NCBI RefSeq assembly: GCF_004664715.2
Contig: NC_051068.1
Location: 50,380,953-50,444,952, forward strand
Length of the DNA: 64,000 bases
Source: Peromyscus leucopus
Taxonomy: Eukaryota; Chordata; Mammalia; Rodentia; Cricetidae
Reading direction: 5' to 3'
The number at the start of each line of letters is the position of its first letter. The stretch's first letter is position 1. The notes beneath the pieces are model-generated. The model ran no database searches. It was not told where the DNA came from and saw only the letters and a list, made by a program, of their open reading frames with translations. The position numbers were made by a program, and so were the translations under genes. Below, one piece after another: positions 58,184 to 64,000 of the stretch.

Positions 58184-59365
58184 TGAGGTTGGTGAAAAAA
58201 AGACTCTGACCCCCGGTTAGGTTATCTTTCTATCAGATGGCACCCTATAACTGAAGCAGTTTATATTTATGTAAGTCCTAATGCATTCAAGCATGATTAA
58301 TTTCAATACATTTTCCCTTAGTCATTTTCCAAGAATCATTAACATTTACCCATTTTAGTTTCTTTTCCTCTTCCCGAGTCCCTTGATATCATTGAACTTT
58401 ACCCCGTATCATTAATTTTTATATTGCAAGCCAAATGATTATATCTAGCCAGACTTACCTTATTCATAGTGTGCCCAGGCTGGCAGCAAACATGCGGTTA
58501 CAAAATAAAAGAATTCAAGCCCTGTGGTTGGTTAGTCCTTAACAATGTGATACTTTTAAATTGTTGTGATCAGCAGCGTGTACTTTGCCATACCTAGGAT
58601 ATTATTTTCAAATGAGAGTCAATTTCTAAATAACTTGTTTATCATTTTTATGTGGACAACAGTTGTAATCCCTTTCTTAATAAGTTTTCAAAATGTTAAT
58701 GATTACCTTGCTTTTTAATTGTTAGGGCCGAGTTTCTGCTCTTCCTGGCAGTTTCCAAGTGAACTTTTGCTTCCAGGGGAACTGGGAGATTTAACTGAAA
58801 AATTATCTAATCATTCATGTCCTGGCACCATAGAGATGTCTGACCTTTCACATTCTTTATCTTTTCCTTATATTTCTATAAGATTTTTACATTATCTTTT
58901 AAGAAACTGTCTCCCAAGTTCTTAAGTTCTTTGGAATACAGTTATCTCTTTTTTAGGATAGTTAAGCAAGCAAGAATCATTAACCTTAGTGAGTTCCTCC
59001 AACTTACTCAGAATGACTGCAAAGATAGCCAGGGGCGACTGGGAAACTGGTTTCTGTGATAGACTGCAGAGAGGCTTAATTTCTTTGTAGAAACTTTTAG
59101 AAAAATTAAGAGCTTTTGTTCCCAGTAAACTCAGCTACAATAACAAATGACAAAGCAAAACTAAGAATTGCCATAAGAGCAAGCATGACAAAAGTTAGAG
59201 AGGTCTGAAGCCCCTGAGCTCCCTAGGATCAGCACAGGGGTCTACAGTATGGCTTCCACCAGTCCTTGCCAGATGGGTGAGATTCTCCAAAGAGCTTTTC
59301 CATAAGGAGCTCCATTGGCAAAACATTCATGAGCTGTTCCCAGGGATGATACCATAGCTTCTGCC
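57608..59365 (+). mobile_element. ERV-D: LTR plus ~1.2 kb of unassigned interior
   Basis: L1-D is interrupted from 57608 to about 59365. The first part is a clear LTR (57608-58183). The rest (58184-59365) shows no gag or pol and no second LTR. Flanks ACTTAT (57602-57607) and ATCTGT (59366-59371) match at only three of six positions but sit at equivalent L1 sites. The interior may be ERV sequence of unknown kind or a second insertion. Nothing in it can be called coding. Confidence 0.6.
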
Positions 59366-60794
59366 AATCTGTCACTGTAATCCACCATATAAAGAAAATT
59401 TAAAAAAAAGAAGAAAGAAAGAAAGAGAAATAAACCAAACAAACAAAAAACATAATTTCCCTTATTAGATGCTAAAAAAGTCTTTTACAAAAACCAACAC
59501 CCCTTCATGATGAAAGACTTGGAGTGATCAGAGATGCAAGGGGCATACTTAAGCATAATAAGGGCAATTTACAAAAAGCAATTTACAGCAATCCAATAGC
59601 CAACATTAAATTAAATGTATAGAAAATCAGAGCAGTTCCACTAAAATCAGGAACAAGTCTAGGGTGTCCACTCTCTCCATATCTATTCAATATACTACTT
59701 GAAGTTCTAGCTAGAGCAATAAGACAACTAAAGGAGATCAAGAGGAAACAAATTGGAAAGAAGGAAGTCAAAGAATCATCATTTGCAGATAGCATGGTTG
59801 TATATGTAATCAATAACAAGAATTCTACAAAGGAACTCCTACAGCTGATAAATACCTTCTGTAAAGTGGATGGATATGAGATTAACTTAAAAAAATCAGT
59901 AGCCCTCATATACACAAATGACAAATGGTCTGAGAAAGAAATCAGGGAAACAACACCCTTCATAATAGCTACAAATAAAATAAAATATCTTGGGGTAACT
60001 CTAACCAAGCAAGTGAAAGACTTGTATGACAAAAACGTCAAGACTTTGAAGAAAGAAATTGAAGAAGATATCAGAAGATGTAGAGATTTCTCGTGCTTAT
60101 AGATTTGTAAGATTAATCTGGTAAAAAATGACCATGTTACTAAAAAGCGATATACAGATTCAGTGACATCCCATCAAAATTTGGGAACAATTCTTTACAG
60201 ACCTTCAAAGAACAATACTCAGCTCCATATGGAAAAACAAAAGCCCCAAGATAACTAAAACAATTCTGTGCAATAAAAGAATTTCAGGAGATATTACCAT
60301 CCCTACTTTCAGGCTCAACTATACAGCTATAGTAACAACAACAACAACAACAAAATACATGGTATTGGCATAAAATCAGACAGTGGATCAATGGAATAGA
60401 ATCAATGACCCAGATGTAAATCCACACACCCATTGACATCTGATTTTTGATAAAGAAGCCAGAATCATTCAATAGAAAAAGGAAAGTATCTTCAACAAAT
60501 GGTGCTGATCTATTAGGGCATCTTATATAGAAAAATGCAGATAGATTCATATCTATCACCCTGCAAAAAACTCAAGCCCAAGTGAATCAAAGACCTTAAA
60601 ATAAAACCAGATATGCTAAACCTGATAGAAGAGAAAGTAGAGGATCACTTTGGACCCATTGGCACAGAAGATTTCCTGAACAGAACACCAGTAGCACAGG
60701 CACTAATATCAACAATTAATAAACAGGAACTAATGAAATTGAAAAGCTTCTGTAAGGCAAAGGACACTGTCTAGTAAACAAAACTGCAACCTAT
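59366..60794 (+). pseudogene. L1-D, part 4: ORF2 RT palm to C-terminus
   Basis: Resumes at 'aatctgtcactgtaatcc'. The RT catalytic box near 59786 reads F-A-D-S instead of F-A-D-D, so a catalytic Asp is lost. The frame 59794-60102 gives the RT thumb ('INTFCKVDGYEINLKKSVAL', 'KYLGVTLTKQVKDLYDKNVK'). The C-terminal part runs to about 60794 with stops. The antisense frame 59583-60041 is a shadow. Confidence 0.9.
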
Positions 60795-60890
60795 GAAGGA
60801 TGTTATTTTGTTTTTCAACAGCTAAGTAATACTACATTGTGTAAATGTATTAAGTTTTCTTTAGTCATTCTTCTGACTTCCTTGGAAAGG
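60795..60890 (-). mobile_element. Inverted L1 segment inside L1-D 3' part
   Basis: About 95 bp read as the reverse complement of the ORF2 C-terminal coding end (complement: 'aatgtagtattacttagctg', 'atgactaaagaaaac'). Both sides are in plus orientation. It is a small internal inversion with deletion. Confidence 0.75.
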
Positions 60891-61345
60891 GAGGAAGGAG
60901 TCAGAGGGGTCAAGGTCACCACAAGAAAATGACATCAACTAACCTGGTTCCATAGGAGCTCACTGAACTGGCAATCAAGGAGCCTGCATGGGTGTGACCT
61001 AGGCCCTCTGTGTATTATGGTTGTGTAGCTTCACCTTTTTATAGGACTCCTAACAGTGGGAGCAGGGGTGGTCTCTGGATCTTTTGACTGCTTTTGAACC
61101 CATTTCCTCTAACTGGGTTGCCTCATCCAGTCTTAATATGAGGGGAGGTGCCTAGTATTACTGCAACTTGATGTCCCTTGTTTGGATGATATCTCTAGGA
61201 GCCCTGTCCTTTTCTGAAGGGAAACAGAGGAGGAGTATATCTGGGGGAGAGGGGAGATAGAATGACTAGGAGTAGAGAAGGGAGGGGAAACTGTGGTGTG
61301 GATGTAATATATGCAAGAAGAAGAAAATTTTTAATTAATGAGGGT
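60891..61345 (+). mobile_element. L1-D 3' UTR
   Basis: Purine-rich 3' UTR ('gagcctgcatgggtgtgacc', 'gggagcaggggtggtctctg', 'gtgtggatgtaatatatgc') ending 'agaagaaaatttttaatt'. Resembles the L1-B 3' UTR at 26840-27190. Confidence 0.8.
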
Positions 61346-62760
61346 ATAACCCTCAGAAAGGATTAATGCAACTGTTACAGGCCTGGGTTAGCTATGTTTT
61401 GTAAAATAAGAGATCAGAGAATGTTTCCACACTTTTCCACCTCTCACATAGTATCTTCTGTACATGGTCTTGTTATGTTATGTCATCTGCCATGTTATAA
61501 AATAGTGATGACCCTCATAAACCTCACCACCCTCATTAGATGCAGTTGCCCAACCTTTAAATATTATTTGGCAAAATACCAAATATGTCCATAAATATTA
61601 GTTGAAATACTAAAATAAATCTCTCTTAAAAATAAAGGATTCAGATACCTCTTTTTCCCCTTTGATGCAGGTAATTAATCCACTTTCCCAACCCGAGTTT
61701 TGAGAAAAATACTGAAGCATTCTCAGGCAACCACAGCCTCAGGCTTAGGTATTTTCTCACATCAACACAAAATAAATAAAAACCTTCTTCTGTACATGGG
61801 GCTCAATTTAAGACAACTGAAAACTAGGAGCAAAATAATGGTCTCCACCACTCGATTACAGAGAAGAGCCTCGTCAGGTGAGAAGAAAGAAGTTTGTTTT
61901 ACTTTATTCCCATCCAAACCACTCGTTACTTTTCACTTGAAAAATAAATCCATTAGGTAAATACATACTTCCTCATAAGCTTGAATAGCCTGGAGGTGTA
62001 CCTGACTATGGAAAGCTCACAGAGATCCAGTACTCAACTGCAATTCTTGGTTTTAAGTTTTGTTTTGTTTTTTTTTCCCCCAAGAAATGTAAGTACTATC
62101 AGCTCTAATCTGGAGTTTCACTCCTGGAGTGAGATTGGGAACTGAGGAACTATTTGAACAGAGTATCTTCACTTGTGCCAACTGTGAAAGGAATCTTTCA
62201 CTGAGCTAGCAAAATATTTTCTACAAATATTAGCTGACATCACAAAGTATATTTCCTTATTTGCTGGTCTTCTGTAAGAACATAGGAAATAAAAATTTTA
62301 TAATGCATATTGATATAGCTCTGGTGTCTTCTGAGACTTTAGAAAATGATTGAAGGCTTAAAACAAAGAAACTGAGAGGAGATGAGGAACTACTGACTCA
62401 GCATGTCCATAAGAACATCCAGTGGCATCATTAGGCCTCAAAACTACAGGTAAAATGTTCACCCTTCAAGGTTCCCTTTGCTGCCCTTTAAAACCCAAGG
62501 CTTCTGTCTCTGGGCCCACAAAATCATGAAACATGAGGAGAGACTGATGTCCTTCAATTCTTCTAATTGGAGAATAATTTTGCTGCTTCTGTACAGGTCT
62601 CTTTCTCTTTCTCTCCCCCCCCCCCATTTTCGTATTACCTGCATCAGTCCCAATTTGAAAATTGCTTGATTTTGCTCCCAGATTTGGCTATTTATATTTT
62701 TAGATATGTCAGGAAATGACATTTGTTCCTTTGTTTTACATTTATATATCCATGTAACCT
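61346..62760. other. Unassigned sequence
   Basis: No gene or repeat recognised. Contains a C10 run at about 62617-62626. The minus frame 62459-62824 (121 codons) spans a purine-rich 'RERERD' stretch opposite a CT-rich repeat and runs into an LTR, so it is not a credible gene. Confidence 0.45.
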
Positions 62761-63105
62761 TGTGGTGATATATCGTGTACCCTAATAAATTTGCCTGAAG
62801 ATGAGAGGAGAGAAAAAGCCACAAGATTAAACAAAGAAGTCAGGTAGTGGTGGCACACACCTTTGTCCTAGCACTCAGGAGGCAGAGATCCATCTGGATC
62901 TCTGTGAGTTCAAAGCCACCCTGTACTACATGAGATTGACTCAGTCTAGGAGAGAAAACAGAGCCAAGCAGTGGTGGCACACACCTTTAATTCCAGTACT
63001 GGGAAGCACACACGCCTTTCATCTCAGGAAGTGATGGCTAGGTGGAGAAAGGTGTATAAGGTGTGAGGAAGCAGGAACTAAAGGCTTTTCAGGCTGAAAA
63101 TCACA
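62761..63105 (+). repeat. Solo LTR with perfect target duplication
   Basis: Begins TGTGGTGATATATCGTG and ends AATCACA. Both flanks are TAACCT (62755-62760 and 63106-63111). It contains AATAAA near 62784 and two B1-like modules ('gtggtggcacacacctt'). Length 345 bp, shorter than the related LTRs at 5576 and 46130. Confidence 0.92.
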
Positions 63106-63644
63106 TAACCTGGTGATTTCATTAAGAAAAAAATAGACTGTGAAAACTGAGATTTGGATTGACAGTGCTATGGAGATGAACAGCAATGGAAAAACAAAAA
63201 CAAAAACAAACAAACAAACAAACAAAATGTAACTGTACTAGGTCATCCAATCCCAAATAATGCAAATACAACAATGGAATTCTGGGACTTCAAGTATCTC
63301 CTAAGGAAAAGCTCATAATAGAATGTCATATCCTTAACATTAGCATGGCCCATGTAAAACTTTATGTTACCAGACTGAAGCTAGATCTTCCCTTTGTGGA
63401 AAAGATAAAAATCCCTTAAGCAATAAACAGAGGACTACCCCTAGAACCGGAGGCAGCTTCTGATAAACAATGTTTCAGAAGTTTGAACCTTTCCACATAT
63501 AGATGGATATAAACAGTTGAACCAAGGACCTGAAGGAATCTGAGTGAATCCTCTTTTGGCATCTCCAAATGGGAATGCTGCCTTTCCCACACTTTAATAT
63601 CAGTCTTTGAAGACTATAAAATGGATGACACTGAACTCTGCTTG
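63106..63644. other. Unassigned sequence with (AAAC)n patch
   Basis: A simple (AAAC)n-type tract lies at about 63190-63228. Otherwise nothing is recognised. Confidence 0.45.
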
Positions 63645-64000
63645 GGCTCTGTCTTCTTCTGGGTTTCTATTTCTGTGATTAAGATCATGGCCACAAGCAT
63701 GTTGGAGAAGAAAGTGTTTGTTTGGCTGACTCTTCCACATTGCCATGCATCTTTGAAGGAAGTCGGGGAAGAAACTCAAGCAGGGCAGGAACCTGGAGGC
63801 AGGAGCTGATGCAGGAGTCATGGAAAGTTGATGCTTACTGGCTTACACTCTATGGCTTGTTCAGCCTGCTTTCTTATACATTACAAGACCACTAGCCCCA
63901 AGATTGGTCCCACAATGAACTGGACTCTGCCACACCGATCAGTAAATATAAGAAAATGCTCTACAGGATGACTTACAGCTTGACCTTCTGGGGGCATTTT
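63645..64000 (+). repeat. Abundant rodent interspersed repeat, copy 2 (runs off the window)
   Basis: Landmarks 'gaaggaagtcggggaagaaa', 'cagggcaggaacctggaggc', 'aggagctgatgcaggagtca' and 'tatggcttgttcagcctgct', ending with 'ggggcatttt' at the window edge. It is the opposite-strand counterpart of 1495-1832. Confidence 0.65.

Noticed and set aside
59583..60041. 152-codon minus ORF with hydrophobic stretches
   Set aside because: Exact antisense of L1 ORF2 RT coding sequence.
62459..62824. 121-codon minus ORF
   Set aside because: It runs from an LTR across a CT-rich simple tract with no domain or conservation evidence.

Overview
This window looks like intergenic DNA from a muroid rodent, most likely a cricetid (hamster, vole or deer-mouse type). 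It carries many B1 SINEs of the form with a 'GCGCCTTTCCTGG' core and an 'ACCGCCCGGC' end, tRNA-derived B2 SINEs, rodent L1 copies with old 3' UTRs, and many ERVK-type LTRs with 6-bp target duplications. I found no intact protein-coding host gene, rRNA, tRNA, CRISPR array or CpG island. Almost every long reading frame is a piece of L1 or ERV, or its antisense shadow. The window is AT-rich and gene-poor. Repeat family names come from recognition, not from a database search.

Layout. 1-12.3 kb: mostly unassigned AT-rich DNA with L1 3' ends, a 3' ERV piece with its LTR (4.9-6.1 kb), B1 copies and an old composite rodent repeat. 12.3-32.6 kb: one ancient, nearly full-length L1 (promoter monomers, ORF1, ORF2, 3' UTR, about 6.9 kb when insertions are removed). 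It has been opened by at least five later insertions: an LTR at 12.8 kb, an LTR-like block at 14.4 kb, a complete 8.9-kb ERV on the minus strand (15922-24853) with gag and pol remnants, a younger L1 (25.2-27.2 kb) that itself received an LTR, and a 1.06-kb LTR-like block at 30.9 kb. 32.6-45.2 kb: the most unique-looking part, with scattered LTRs, B2, MIR and L1 tails, a tandem nuclear-receptor-type motif cluster at 39.44 kb and a conserved-looking stretch near 38.5 kb. 45.2-61.3 kb: a second nest of L1 copies holding a short non-coding ERV with PBS, PPT and matching TSD (51180-53975), a younger L1 (54164-57186), and a third ERV fragment. 61.3-64 kb: mostly unassigned, one short LTR and one common rodent repeat.

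The most unusual object is at 54.2-55.9 kb. About 545 bp of intronless Tgfbr1 (TGF-beta receptor type I) coding sequence, from the end of the GS region to the activation segment, lies in sense orientation between sequence related to the 5' LTR/leader of the minus-strand ERV family and sequence related to its post-pol 3' region. It has no Tgfbr1 3' UTR and no poly(A), so it does not look like an ordinary L1-made processed pseudogene. The arrangement resembles retroviral transduction of a cellular kinase, now decayed by an in-frame stop, frameshift and loss of the metal-binding aspartate.
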